From Mycobacterium palustre (lineage in GTDB: Bacteria; Actinomycetota; Actinomycetes; Mycobacteriales; Mycobacteriaceae), in the NCBI RefSeq assembly GCF_002101785.1, contig NZ_LQPJ01000135.1:1-64000 (forward strand): 64,000 bases of DNA. The letters are read 5' to 3'. Positions 1 to 8,579 of the stretch are shown here, one piece after another (position 1 is the first letter of the stretch; each line of letters opens with the position of its first letter). Made by a program: the position numbers and the translations under genes. The notes below the pieces were generated by a model. It made no database searches. It saw nothing but the letters and a program-made list of their open reading frames with translations, and was not told the origin of the DNA.

Positions 1-109
1 GATCGACAACCAGGCCAAGGTGGTGTCCTGGTACGACAACGAATGGGGCTACTCCAACCGCCTCGTCGACCTCGTCGCACTAGTCGGTGAATCACTACAC
101 CACCGGTGA
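1..109 (+). CDS. gap: Glyceraldehyde-3-phosphate dehydrogenase, C-terminal end (partial)
   Basis: Only the last 35 codons are present; the gene begins before the window. The reading frame starting at base 2 contains WYDNEWGYSNR followed by a short hydrophobic tail, which is the near-invariant C-terminal signature of phosphorylating GAPDH. The enzyme interconverts 1,3-bisphosphoglycerate and glyceraldehyde 3-phosphate; in a CBB context it runs in the reductive direction. The TGA stop overlaps the GTG start of the following phosphatase-like pseudogene (GTGA), so the two were once translationally coupled. With cbbF and cbbP downstream on the same strand this looks like a CBB operon copy, but whether it is the only gap of the genome cannot be seen here. 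Confidence 0.92.
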   Translation, partial: IDNQAKVVSWYDNEWGYSNRLVDLVALVGESLHHR

Positions 110-953
110 CGCCCGTGGCATCCCTGGCGGCGCGGCACGACTGCTCGCTACTCGACCCCGACGGCACGCTGTTTCGCGGAGCACGCGCCATCGACGGCGC
201 CACCGAAGCGCCTTCCCTGGCCACCACACGCAAGGCCTTTCTGACAAACAACGCCTCGCGCAGCGCAGCCGAGGTCGCACAACACCGTGCGAGATGGGAT
301 TTGAAGCGAACCCGCATGACGTCATCACCAGCGGTCGATGCACGGCGGCCCTGCTGGGTTCCGAATAGCCGCCGGGTTCCCCCGTGCTGGTCATGGGCTC
401 CGACGCATTGATCGCCGAGGTCTACGACGCAGGCCTACAACCGGTCCGGCGATGGGCCGACGACCCGGTTGCGGTGGTACAGGGGTTCTCGCCGCACCTC
501 GGCTGGCGCGATCTGGCCGAGGCGGCGCTCGCGATTGGCGCCGGAACGCCCTGGACGGCAACGAACCCCGACCTCACCCTGCCGTCCGAGCGCGCTCTGC
601 TGCCCGGAAACGGTTCCCTGGTATCGGCGCTGCGCGCGGCGACCGGCGCCCGGCCTCGTGTGGTCGGCAAGCCGCACGGTTTCATGTTTCAAGAAGCGCT
701 GGCCCGCGACAACTTTCAGCGACCGCTGGTGATCGGTGATCGGTTGGGCACCGACATCGCCGGGGCGAACTACGCGAGGCTACCCAGCCTCTTGGTGCTC
801 AGCGGAGTGACTACCGCCGTCCATGCGATCCGCGCCCGGCCGGCGCACCGACCCAGGTATGTCGCTGCGGACCTGCGCGGAATCCATCACCCCGACCACG
901 CAGATCTCAGCTATCACCGGCCACCCCCAGCCGACCACCCAATCGGGGGATGA
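106..953 (+). pseudogene. Broken NagD/phosphoglycolate-phosphatase-like HAD phosphatase
   Basis: This is a decayed paralogue of the intact HAD phosphatase at 50130-51134. The start (GTG at 106, overlapping the gap stop) gives an N-terminus with the HAD catalytic motif DPDGT and the conserved TNNASRSA stretch in frame 1. Around 289-291 the homology moves to frame 3 (EMGFEANPHDVITS). A TAG stop follows at 366-368, and beyond it frame 3 continues the family match through LLPGNG, GKP and GDRLGTDIAGAN. The far C-terminus also drifts out of register near 880-950. So there is one frameshift, one nonsense codon and probably 3' decay. In CBB operons this position is typical for 2-phosphoglycolate phosphatase (cbbZ), which removes the RuBisCO oxygenase by-product; that role is inferred. 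A sequencing error could explain one lesion but hardly both. Confidence 0.85.
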
Positions 954-1014
954 ACCGACACCGACCGGATCAGACGATGTCGGTAGGTATTTCGCTGCCC
1001 GCCGGAGGCCCCGC

Positions 1015-2088
1015 ATGCTCACTCGCCACACCACGCTCGTCAAATTTCTCATCGAGGAACGTCGTCGCCACCCAGATGCCAGTGGGGAACTGAACAAGCT
1101 GATTCTCGACGTCGCGCTGGCGTGCAAGGCGATCTCGACGCGGGTGGCCCAGGGCGAACTTGGCGGAGTTTTAGGCGCCGCCGATGTGCTCAACGTGCAG
1201 GGCGAGGTGCAACAGAAACTCGACGTCTTGGCCAACGATTACTTCCTCCGCGCCAACGAATGGGGGGGTCAGGTGGCGGGGATGGCCTCCGAGGAACTCG
1301 CCGAGCCCTATCTGCTACCGACAAATTATCCACGCGGCAAGTACCTGTTGGTCTTCGATCCGCTCGACGGCTCGTCGAACATTGACGTCAATGTGTCTGT
1401 GGGAAGCATCTTTTCGATTCTTCGTGCGGCCCGCCCGGGTGAGGACCCCACGCCCGAAGACTTCCTGCAACCCGGTTCGCAGCAGGTGTGTGCCGGTTAC
1501 GCGATCTATGGCCCGTCCACCATGCTGGTACTCACGGTGGGCACCGGTGTGCATGCCTTCACCCTGGACCCCGCGCTCGGCGAATTTGTGCTCACCCGCC
1601 CGTCGATCCGAATCCCCAGATCGACCAGCGAATTCGCCATCAACGCCTCCAATCGACGGTTCTGGGAACCCGCGGTCCAGCGCTACATCGACGAATGCCT
1701 GGCCGGCCGGACGGGTCCGCGCGGCAAGGACTTCAACATGCGCTGGGTTGCCTCACTGGTCGCCGAGACCCATCGCATCCTCAGCCGCGGCGGCGTGTTC
1801 CTTTACCCCCGCGGCGGCAAGGACCCGGAAAAGCCGGGGCGATTGCGGCTGTTGTACGAGGCCAGTCCGATCGCATTCTTGATCGAGCAGGCCGGCGGCG
1901 CGGCCAGCACCGGTCGCGGACGCCTGCTGGACGCCGTCCCGACCAGCCTCCATCAGCGGGTGCCGCTGATCTTCGGGGCGATCGATGAGGTCAAGCTCAT
2001 CGAGGATTACCACTGCAAAGACTACGTAAGACCGTCCAAGTTACCGCTGTACGGCGTGCGAGGCCTGTACCGCATCGGTACCGGCTGA
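1015..2088 (+). CDS. cbbF: Class I fructose-1,6-bisphosphatase (CBB)
   Basis: Hydrolyses fructose 1,6-bisphosphate to fructose 6-phosphate during RuBP regeneration; some homologues also act on sedoheptulose 1,7-bisphosphate, and no separate SBPase gene is visible here. The 357-residue protein has the class I metal-binding signature FDPLDGSSNIDVN at roughly residues 117-129 and the later substrate-binding region with GGVFLYPRGGKD. The frame is open further upstream, but the ATG at 1015 follows a good GGAGG ribosome site at about 1003 and gives the usual family length. Actinobacteria normally use the class II (GlpX) enzyme for gluconeogenesis, so a class I enzyme beside cbbP supports a dedicated autotrophic role. 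The phosphoribulokinase gene follows after 32 bases. Confidence 0.95.
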   Translation: MLTRHTTLVKFLIEERRRHPDASGELNKLILDVALACKAISTRVAQGELGGVLGAADVLNVQGEVQQKLDVLANDYFLRANEWGGQVAGMASEELAEPYLLPTNYPRGKYLLVFDPLDGSSNIDVNVSVGSIFSILRAARPGEDPTPEDFLQPGSQQVCAGYAIYGPSTMLVLTVGTGVHAFTLDPALGEFVLTRPSIRIPRSTSEFAINASNRRFWEPAVQRYIDECLAGRTGPRGKDFNMRWVASLVAETHRILSRGGVFLYPRGGKDPEKPGRLRLLYEASPIAFLIEQAGGAASTGRGRLLDAVPTSLHQRVPLIFGAIDEVKLIEDYHCKDYVRPSKLPLYGVRGLYRIGTG

Positions 2089-2120
2089 CTCATCCGCCCG
2101 ATCGTCGTTGGAGTGAACAC

Positions 2121-3008
2121 ATGTCGCGCTTGCACCCGATCATCTCGGTCACCGGCTCCTCCGGGGCGGGGACGACCTCCGTCATGCGGACGTTCGAGCA
2201 GATCTTCCGTCGTGAGGGCATCGATGTCGCGTTCGTCGAAGGCGACAGCTTCCACCGCTACGACCGAATCGCAATGAAAGCGGCGATCGCCGACGCCCAC
2301 GCGCGCGGCGACCACTTTTTCAGCCATTTCGGTCCGGAGGCCAACCTGTTCCACGACCTGCAAAACCTCTTCGAGACATACGGCGAGACCGGTACTGGCA
2401 AGGTACGGCGCTACCTGCATGACGAAAAAGAGGCCGAGCCCTACGGGCAGGAACCAGGCACCTTCACGCCGTGGGAGGAGATCCCCGAGAACACGGACAT
2501 GCTGTTCTACGAAGGGTTGCACGGCGCAATCGTCACAGACGAGGTGAACGTCGCGGCACATGCCGACCTGCGCATCGGCGTGGTGCCGGTGATCAACCTG
2601 GAATGGATTCAAAAGCTGCACCGCGACAAGGCAACTCGCGGATACACCTCCGAAGCCGTTACCGACACCATTCTGCGGCGTATGCCCGACTACGTGAACT
2701 ACATGTGTACCCAGTTCTCGCACACCGACGTCAATTTCCAACGCGTGCCGGTCGTCGACACGTCCAACCCCTTCATCGCCAGGTCGATACCCACCGCAGA
2801 TGAGTCGATGCTGGTCATCCGATTCCGTGATCCGCACGGAATCGACTTTCCCTATCTGCTTGCCATGCTGCACGATTCGTTTATGTCCCGTCCCAACACG
2901 ATCGTGTGTCCTGGCGGCAAGATGGATCTGGCCATGCAGTTGATCTTCACCCCGATGGTCCTGCGGTTGTGGGAGCGCCGCAAGGTCGAGCTGGCGGCAA
3001 GGCGCTAA
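2121..3008 (+). CDS. cbbP: Phosphoribulokinase (bacterial, proteobacterial-type)
   Basis: ATP-dependent conversion of ribulose 5-phosphate to ribulose 1,5-bisphosphate, the RuBisCO substrate; with RuBisCO it is one of the two signature CBB enzymes. The 295-residue length fits the short bacterial class rather than the longer plant/cyanobacterial class. The P-loop variant GSSGAGTT lies at residues 12-19, followed by VEGDSFHRYDR, the region containing the catalytic base and ribulose-phosphate ligands. GGAG stands about 9 bases before the ATG. The TAA stop (3006-3008) overlaps the TAG stop of the convergent nuoM-like gene (3005-3007), so the two operons end tail to tail with no space for a separate terminator. 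Confidence 0.96.
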   Translation: MSRLHPIISVTGSSGAGTTSVMRTFEQIFRREGIDVAFVEGDSFHRYDRIAMKAAIADAHARGDHFFSHFGPEANLFHDLQNLFETYGETGTGKVRRYLHDEKEAEPYGQEPGTFTPWEEIPENTDMLFYEGLHGAIVTDEVNVAAHADLRIGVVPVINLEWIQKLHRDKATRGYTSEAVTDTILRRMPDYVNYMCTQFSHTDVNFQRVPVVDTSNPFIARSIPTADESMLVIRFRDPHGIDFPYLLAMLHDSFMSRPNTIVCPGGKMDLAMQLIFTPMVLRLWERRKVELAARR

Positions 3009-4507
3009 TCTTTCGTGCCCCGGGCCAATTCGCTGACGCCATGTCCGGTGGCCGGATCGATCACGTCGAGCAGCGGTTTCGGGTACACCCCCACCGCGAC
3101 GAGCATCGCCAATAACGGTACGACAACCGCCAGTTCGCGTGGTCGCAGGTCATGGAGTGTGGCGTCGTCCGCCTTGGCGGGTCCCGTCATCAGCCGTTGG
3201 TACAGCCACAGGACGTAGATAGCGGACAGAACCAGCGCACTGGCCGCGAGTACGGCCGCCGCCGGATATCGGACGAATGTTCCGATCAGCACCAAGAATT
3301 CGCTGATGAATGGGGCCAGTCCGGGTAGCGCCAGTGTGCCCAGGCCGGCGATCAAAAAGGTTCCGGCCAGGACCGGAGCGACCTGCTGGATTCCGCCGTA
3401 GTCCGCGATGACCCGGGAGCCCTTTCGCGACACCAGAAACCCGGCGAGCAAGAACAGTGCGGCGGTCGCCAGACCGTGATTGACCATGTACAGCGTGGCG
3501 CCCGACTGTCCCTCACCCGTCATCGCGAAAATCCCGAGGACGATGAGGCCGAAATGGCTGATGGACGTATAGGCGATTACCCGCATGATGTCCGTCTGCC
3601 CGATGGCGACCAGAGCGCCGTAGACGATCGCGATCACCGCCAGGGCGATGACCAATGGCCGGAACAGAATTGCACTGGTCGGGAACAACTGCAGGCAATA
3701 GCGAAGCATGCCGAAGGTTCCGATCTTGTCGACCACGGCCATCATCAACACCGCTACCACCGGTGTCGCCTCGGCGGCCACGCCGGGCAGCCAGGTGTGT
3801 AGCGGCCACAGCGGTGCCTTGATCGCGAAAGCCAGCATGAACCCGAGGAACAACACGTGCGGCACCGCCGGATTCACGCCGGCGGCGCCGGTAGACACGG
3901 TGGACACGGTGGCGGCAATGGCACGAAAGTCGAATGTTCCCCCCGCCGCCAGGTGGAGTCCGATCAGTGCGGCCAGCATGATCAGCCCGCCAAAAAGGCT
4001 GTACAGCAGGAACTTCAGCGCTGCCCGGGCAGCTCCCGGGCCACCGTATCGGCCGACGAGGAAAAACATCGGAATCAACATGGCTTCGAAGAACACGAAG
4101 AACAGCAGGACGTCCAGCGCCATCAGGGAGATCAGCATCATCGACTCGACGGCGAGCATCGACGACATGTACCCGCGGGGTCGTTCGGCGTCATTCCACC
4201 CGGCGAGCAGCAACAGCGGCATCAGTACCGCTGTGAGAGCTATGAGGACGAGAGCCACCCGGTCGACTCCAACAACATATCCCGCACCGAATGACCTGAT
4301 CCAGCAATGGCTTTCGACGAACTGGTATTGTGGACCCGTTGGATCGAAGTGGAACAGCAACAGGGCGGCAAGCGCCAGAACGAGCAGCGAGATACCGACT
4401 GCGGTGTATTTCGCCGCGGGTCTGCGGGAGGCAGGCATCGCCACAACGAGGCACGCCCCCGCCAGTGGGGTCAGCCACAACACGCTGAGCAGCGGCAGTT
4501 GTGTCAT
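3005..4507 (-). CDS. nuoM: NuoM-like proton-translocating subunit (complex I antiporter family)
   Basis: A 500-residue polytopic membrane protein of the Mrp-antiporter-like complex I family, very like actinobacterial NuoM. The family glutamate (FFEAMLIPM, E141) and the mid-membrane lysine (FAIKAPLWPLHTWLP, K230) needed for proton transfer are present, as are DKIGTFGM and AYTSISHFG. ATG at 4507 overlaps the nuoL stop (ATGA), so it is translationally coupled to nuoL. No nuoA-J or nuoN is seen nearby: this is not a complete complex I operon but a membrane module at the distal end of the hydrogenase operon. I infer that it forms a pumping unit used with Huc or swapped into the housekeeping complex I. 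It could alternatively serve a bicarbonate-uptake role like cyanobacterial NdhD/F paralogues, though no CupA or DabA (DUF2309) partner is present. Confidence 0.88.
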   Translation of the reverse strand: MTQLPLLSVLWLTPLAGACLVVAMPASRRPAAKYTAVGISLLVLALAALLLFHFDPTGPQYQFVESHCWIRSFGAGYVVGVDRVALVLIALTAVLMPLLLLAGWNDAERPRGYMSSMLAVESMMLISLMALDVLLFFVFFEAMLIPMFFLVGRYGGPGAARAALKFLLYSLFGGLIMLAALIGLHLAAGGTFDFRAIAATVSTVSTGAAGVNPAVPHVLFLGFMLAFAIKAPLWPLHTWLPGVAAEATPVVAVLMMAVVDKIGTFGMLRYCLQLFPTSAILFRPLVIALAVIAIVYGALVAIGQTDIMRVIAYTSISHFGLIVLGIFAMTGEGQSGATLYMVNHGLATAALFLLAGFLVSRKGSRVIADYGGIQQVAPVLAGTFLIAGLGTLALPGLAPFISEFLVLIGTFVRYPAAAVLAASALVLSAIYVLWLYQRLMTGPAKADDATLHDLRPRELAVVVPLLAMLVAVGVYPKPLLDVIDPATGHGVSELARGTKD

Positions 4508-6396
4508 GACAACCCTGCCACGAAGAGACCAGCCAGCAAGCCGGTGGTGCCGACAAAGAGGGTCAGCGCGTAGGACCGCGCGAAGCCGGTTTGCAGCCGT
4601 CGGGCATGCGTTGAGCCAGCGCCGATCAACCGGGCCACGCCTTCGACCGCGCCGTCGATCCGGCGCCGTTCGACGTTGACGAGCATGCGCGACAGTCGTC
4701 GGCCGGGCCGCATGAACGCCGCTTCGTTGAGGCTGTCGCCGAATAGATCGCGTCGAGCGGCGACGGCCGCGGTCGACACCCATTCGGAGGCAATCGTTTT
4801 CACTGGGCGGCGCGCGTACCTGTGATATCCGATCGCCACGCCGAGCGCGACGACCGTCAGGATCATGACCGTCAACACCCAGCCGGGCCAGCCAAGATGC
4901 GGCTCGGGCGAATCGGCCGGGTTGGTTACCGGTCGCAGCCAGTCCGCGAGGGTGTCGCCGATGGCAAGCACGGCGCCGGCACCCAGCGATCCGCACGCCA
5001 GCACGATCATCGGTGCCGTCATGACCCCGGGTGATTCGTGTGGGCGGGTGCCGGGCCTCCAGCGCGGTGCGCCGAAGAAGGTCATCACCATGACACGGGT
5101 CATGTAGAACGCGGTGATCCCGGCGCCCAGCAGTGTCACCGTGCCCAGTACCACTCCGCCCAAACCCCCTGTCGCGTAGGCGACTTCGATGATCGCATCC
5201 TTCGAGAAGAACCCCGCCAGCGGCGGAACCCCGATGATCGCCAGATAGCCCATCCCGAAGGTGGCGAAGGTGATCGGCATTGCGGTGCGCAGTCCGCCAT
5301 AGCGCCGCATGTCGGTCTCGTCGTTCATGCCGTGCATCACCGATCCCGCACCCAGGAACAGGCCGGCTTTGAAGAAGCCGTGGGTGAGCAGATGCAGGAT
5401 CGCCACCGAGTAGCCCGCCGGACCCAGGCCCGCGGCCAACACCATGTAACCGATCTGCGACATCGTGGATGCGGCCAAGGCTTTCTTGATGTCGTCCTTG
5501 GCGCAGCCGATGATCGCCCCGAACAACAGCGTGACGGCCCCGACGAGCAGCACCGCGGTGCGCGCGGCCGGGGCCGCATCAAAGACCGCGCCCGAACGCA
5601 CAATCAAATACACCCCGGCCGTCACCATCGTCGCGGCGTGGATGAGTGCGCTGACCGGTGTCGGCCCTTCCATTGCGTCACCGAGCCACGACTGCAATGG
5701 CACCTGTGCGGACTTGCCGCAGGCGGCCAGCAACAACATTAAACCGATCAGGGTCAGCGTGTCCCGCGGGGCGGTCGGCGCCTTGGCGAACACCCCGGCG
5801 TAGGAGATGGTCCCGAAATGAACGAACATCAGCGCCAGCGCCAGCGCGAGGCCCACATCGCCGACGCGGTTGACGATGAACGCTTTTTTGGCCGCGGTAG
5901 CGGCGGCCGGCTTGTGCGACCAGAACCCGATGAGCAGGTAGGACGCCAAACCGACTCCCTCCCAGCCGAAGTACAGGCCGAGATAGTTGTCGGCCAATAT
6001 CAACAACAGCATCGCCGCGACGAACAGATTGAGGTAACCGAAGAACCGCCGGCGTGCGGGATCGTCGCGCATATATCCGATCGAGTACAGGTGGATCAGC
6101 GCACCGACGCCGGTGATCAGCAGCACGAAGCACACACTCAGGGCGTCCAGTTGCAACCCGAAGTCGACCTTCAGCGAAGCCACCTTCACCCAGGTGCCCA
6201 GCGTTTCGTGCAGTACGCGCTCGGGCGCCGCGCGCGGTAGGAGGCCGGCGAACAACCAAACGCCGTAGCCAAACGAGACCAGCACCGTGGCGCATCCAAC
6301 GAGGTGGCCCCACGAGTCGGCGCGCCTGCCGGCCAGCAGCAACACCACCGCCCCGGCCAACGGCAGCGCAATCAGGAGCCACAGCATCGGCGCCAT
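4504..6396 (-). CDS. nuoL: NuoL-like proton-translocating subunit (complex I antiporter family)
   Basis: A 630-residue membrane protein matching full-length NuoL. The key charged residues of the channel are kept: E146 in FGWEGVGL, K228 in CGKSAQVPLQ, H253 in SALIHAATMV, and the KKALAASTMSQIGY and THGFFKA motifs. The C-terminal part after about residue 500 corresponds to the long lateral helix and last membrane helix of NuoL and ends with RSYALTLFVG as in mycobacterial NuoL, so this is NuoL and not the shorter DabB. The start ATG at 6396 lies 3 bases after the stop of a short nuoK-like frame. It is a paralogue set apart from the 14-gene nuo operon. See nuoM for possible roles. Confidence 0.9.
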   Translation of the reverse strand: MAPMLWLLIALPLAGAVVLLLAGRRADSWGHLVGCATVLVSFGYGVWLFAGLLPRAAPERVLHETLGTWVKVASLKVDFGLQLDALSVCFVLLITGVGALIHLYSIGYMRDDPARRRFFGYLNLFVAAMLLLILADNYLGLYFGWEGVGLASYLLIGFWSHKPAAATAAKKAFIVNRVGDVGLALALALMFVHFGTISYAGVFAKAPTAPRDTLTLIGLMLLLAACGKSAQVPLQSWLGDAMEGPTPVSALIHAATMVTAGVYLIVRSGAVFDAAPAARTAVLLVGAVTLLFGAIIGCAKDDIKKALAASTMSQIGYMVLAAGLGPAGYSVAILHLLTHGFFKAGLFLGAGSVMHGMNDETDMRRYGGLRTAMPITFATFGMGYLAIIGVPPLAGFFSKDAIIEVAYATGGLGGVVLGTVTLLGAGITAFYMTRVMVMTFFGAPRWRPGTRPHESPGVMTAPMIVLACGSLGAGAVLAIGDTLADWLRPVTNPADSPEPHLGWPGWVLTVMILTVVALGVAIGYHRYARRPVKTIASEWVSTAAVAARRDLFGDSLNEAAFMRPGRRLSRMLVNVERRRIDGAVEGVARLIGAGSTHARRLQTGFARSYALTLFVGTTGLLAGLFVAGLS

Positions 6397-6399
6397 GCC

Positions 6400-6516
6400 T
6401 CAGCGCCTGAGGTGGGTGCGGTCGAAAAACACGGTGATGGCCAACTCGACCAGGACCTCGCAGCCGGCCGCCAGTCCGACGACCGCCGCGACCATGAGCA
6501 GAAGGTGGGCATCCAC
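6400..6516 (-). pseudogene. Possible nuoK tail (truncated) or small one-helix membrane protein
   Basis: Between the 277-residue huc protein and nuoL there is a 38-codon frame starting with GTG at 6516 and ending in TGA at 6400-6402. It encodes one hydrophobic helix followed by a charged tail (AAGCEVLVELAITVFF, then DRTHLRR). Placed immediately before nuoL-nuoM, exactly where nuoK sits in complex I operons, it resembles the third helix of NuoK, whose conserved glutamate lies in an Ala-rich helix followed by a basic tail. The first two NuoK helices are missing; upstream in the same frame the sequence runs into the stop codon of the neighbouring gene at 6571-6573. No convincing ribosome site is seen. 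I favour a remnant of nuoK left when the nuoLM pair was captured; a functional micro-subunit is possible. Confidence 0.4.
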
Positions 6517-6570
6517 GCCACTAGCCTGGTTGTGGACGTCACCCGGCTGAACCCCGAATCGGGGGAAAGG

Positions 6571-7404
6571 TCAGGTGATTCCGACCAGGCCCGGGTCGAA
6601 GGTCGCCCGGGCCGCCACCGATGCGGCGGCCGCCCTGACGATCACGCCGGCGTCGGCTTCATTGCCCTTGGGAAAGACGATCTCGGCGCTGTCGTCCCCG
6701 TCGCGGTGCGCCATCAACCAGTCGTAGAGCAACCAGTCCAGGGCGCACGTGACGGTGAGCGGGTCCGCATCGGCGCTGCGCGATCCCGCCATCACGGAGT
6801 TGAGCGCATCCAGGTGTTCGCGGCGAGCAGCATCCTTGTTGACACCGGAACTGTCGAACAACAACATCGACAGTGTCAGCGGAAACCGTCGCCCCGTCTC
6901 CGTGCGCACCACCCAGCGGCCGCCCATCCAGGGCCGCGCCGGATCCACTTGCTGCATCTCTCCGAAGCCGCCCACGACACCGAGGGTGGGTTGGTCGAGT
7001 TGACCGTCCAATGGCGCCGGGCCCAGCAACCCCAGCGGCCGGCGAGCGCAGATCGAGAACAATGCCGCCGTGCCGATGATCTTGCCGGCGCGCAGGTCCG
7101 GTGTGATCCCAACCGACGCGGCGGATTCGGCGTACTCGAGGCACAGCCGGTCCAGCACGCGATGCAGATCCAGCAGGTCGTCGCGCTCGGCCGCATCGGC
7201 GGGTCCGCGTCCACCGCCCAGTATTTCGCCGAATCGCCCGGCGGCAGCGATCAACGCGTCGTCGAGAGCTTCCAGGTGCGTGGCCACCAGGCGATCCGCC
7301 TCGTCGTCGTCGATCACCAATCGCTGCAGCGACGTCGGCACCCCGGCCGCGGTGGCCCAATAGAACCCGATCTGCCCATCGGCCTGGACGATCCGCGGCC
7401 TCAT
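6571..7404 (-). CDS. Conserved hydrogenase-operon protein of unknown function
   Basis: 277 residues, soluble, rich in Asp, Ala and Arg, with no signal peptide or membrane segment and no motif that I recognise. It begins with MRPRIVQ and contains a central Gly/Pro-rich part (residues about 130-165) with RPLGLLGPAP. The ATG at 7404 overlaps the stop of the NHL-repeat gene (ATGA). It is the last gene of the compact huc accessory run before a 170-base gap leading to nuoL. A role in maturation, electron transfer or regulation of Huc is suggested only by context. Cysteines are sparse and not arranged as an iron-sulfur motif. Confidence 0.75.
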   Translation of the reverse strand: MRPRIVQADGQIGFYWATAAGVPTSLQRLVIDDDEADRLVATHLEALDDALIAAAGRFGEILGGGRGPADAAERDDLLDLHRVLDRLCLEYAESAASVGITPDLRAGKIIGTAALFSICARRPLGLLGPAPLDGQLDQPTLGVVGGFGEMQQVDPARPWMGGRWVVRTETGRRFPLTLSMLLFDSSGVNKDAARREHLDALNSVMAGSRSADADPLTVTCALDWLLYDWLMAHRDGDDSAEIVFPKGNEADAGVIVRAAAASVAARATFDPGLVGIT

Positions 7405-8579
7405 CGCCGCCGCCAGATGACGACGCGATTGTTCCCCGAGTCCGCAACGGCCAGGCGGTCCCCGCACAGCGACAGCCCGTAGGGCCAGCACAGGGTGTCG
7501 CGCTGCACCGACGTCCAGCGATTCTCCCCGTTGGCACCGAAATGCGGCTGGGCCAGCACATAGTCGGCCGGACGGCCCTGCGTCGGGACATTGTCCCACA
7601 ACAGAATCCGGTTGTTTGCGGTATCGGCCACCGCCAGCCGATCGCCCGCCAGGCCGAGCGCATAGGGGAACCGGAATCGATCACCGGTGTGCGGACCGTA
7701 CGGCCATTCCTGCGAACTACCGAAATCCGGCTGGCCGATCAACACGTCGGCGGGACCGTCGCCATCCGGAGGAGGCGACCAGCCCAGGATGCGATGGTTG
7801 CCCGCATCGGCGACCAACAGCAGGCCGTCGTGGCCGGCGATGTCGTGTGGCCAGCGAAAGCTCGCCGGCCCGGCGCTCTCGCCGCGGTTCTCCTCGCGGT
7901 GTGTGGCACTCGGTTGGCCGAGCACGATGTCCGCGGGTTGGCCGGGGCTGGGAATTCCATTGCGCCAGCCCAGGACACGGCGATTGCCGGTGTCGGCCAC
8001 CCAGAACGCGTCACCGATCACCGCGATGCCGAACGGCCAGTAGAAGGATCCGGCCCAGCAGCCGGCGCCGCCGTTGGGCTCAACCGAGGACGCGTCCGGT
8101 TGTCCAAGGACGACGTCCGGTGCGACGTCGCTGTGCCGCGGGACGGTGTCCCAGATCAGAATGCGGTGATGCCACGCGTCGGCGACGACGAGCCGACCGT
8201 CATGCACCAGCACCCCGGTCGGCAGGTTCATTCCCCGTTCCGGTCCCCGACCACCGGCCGCGCGTCCTTCCGTCGCTCCGTGCGGTTGCCCCAGCACCAC
8301 GTCGGCCGGTTGCTCGTCGGCCGTTGGGATGCCGTGCCACAGCAAGACTCGATGGTTGCCGGAGTCCGCGACGATCAGGTGCTCGGCGCCCAGGAACACG
8401 CCCCGCGGCGAATACATCCACGCCATCGTGGGTTTGGCCGGGGGCAGTGCGAGCCCACCCGGAGCCGGTGCGCCCAGCCAGACCTCCGGTGACCATCCGC
8501 CGGTGAGGTCGAGGTCGGCGACCGGGTCGACCCGTGGCGGCAGGGCGGCGATGTTGCGCCGGACGGTGTAGCGGCTCAT
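7401..8579 (-). CDS. NHL-repeat beta-propeller protein of the huc operon
   Basis: A 392-residue protein made of repeated NHL-type blades; the core pattern LIVADSGNHRVLLW / LVVADAWHHRILIW / FWVADTGNRRVLGW / LLVADAGNHRILGW / LAVADTANNRILLW / LAVADSGNNRVVIW occurs six times at intervals of about 55-65 residues, with ADVVLGQP or similar between blades. Six blades fit a closed propeller. No signal peptide is visible, so it is probably cytoplasmic. The gene is coupled by ATGA to hucE upstream and to the next unknown gene downstream. NHL proteins occur in other actinobacterial high-affinity hydrogenase operons; the propeller may be a docking or assembly platform, but its biochemical role is not known to me. 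Confidence 0.88.
   Translation of the reverse strand: MSRYTVRRNIAALPPRVDPVADLDLTGGWSPEVWLGAPAPGGLALPPAKPTMAWMYSPRGVFLGAEHLIVADSGNHRVLLWHGIPTADEQPADVVLGQPHGATEGRAAGGRGPERGMNLPTGVLVHDGRLVVADAWHHRILIWDTVPRHSDVAPDVVLGQPDASSVEPNGGAGCWAGSFYWPFGIAVIGDAFWVADTGNRRVLGWRNGIPSPGQPADIVLGQPSATHREENRGESAGPASFRWPHDIAGHDGLLLVADAGNHRILGWSPPPDGDGPADVLIGQPDFGSSQEWPYGPHTGDRFRFPYALGLAGDRLAVADTANNRILLWDNVPTQGRPADYVLAQPHFGANGENRWTSVQRDTLCWPYGLSLCGDRLAVADSGNNRVVIWRRR

Noticed and set aside
3005..6396. DAB-type bicarbonate transporter (DabAB)
   Set aside because: DabB is a shorter NuoL-like protein always paired with DabA (DUF2309). Here both NuoL and NuoM are full-length and no DabA is present.
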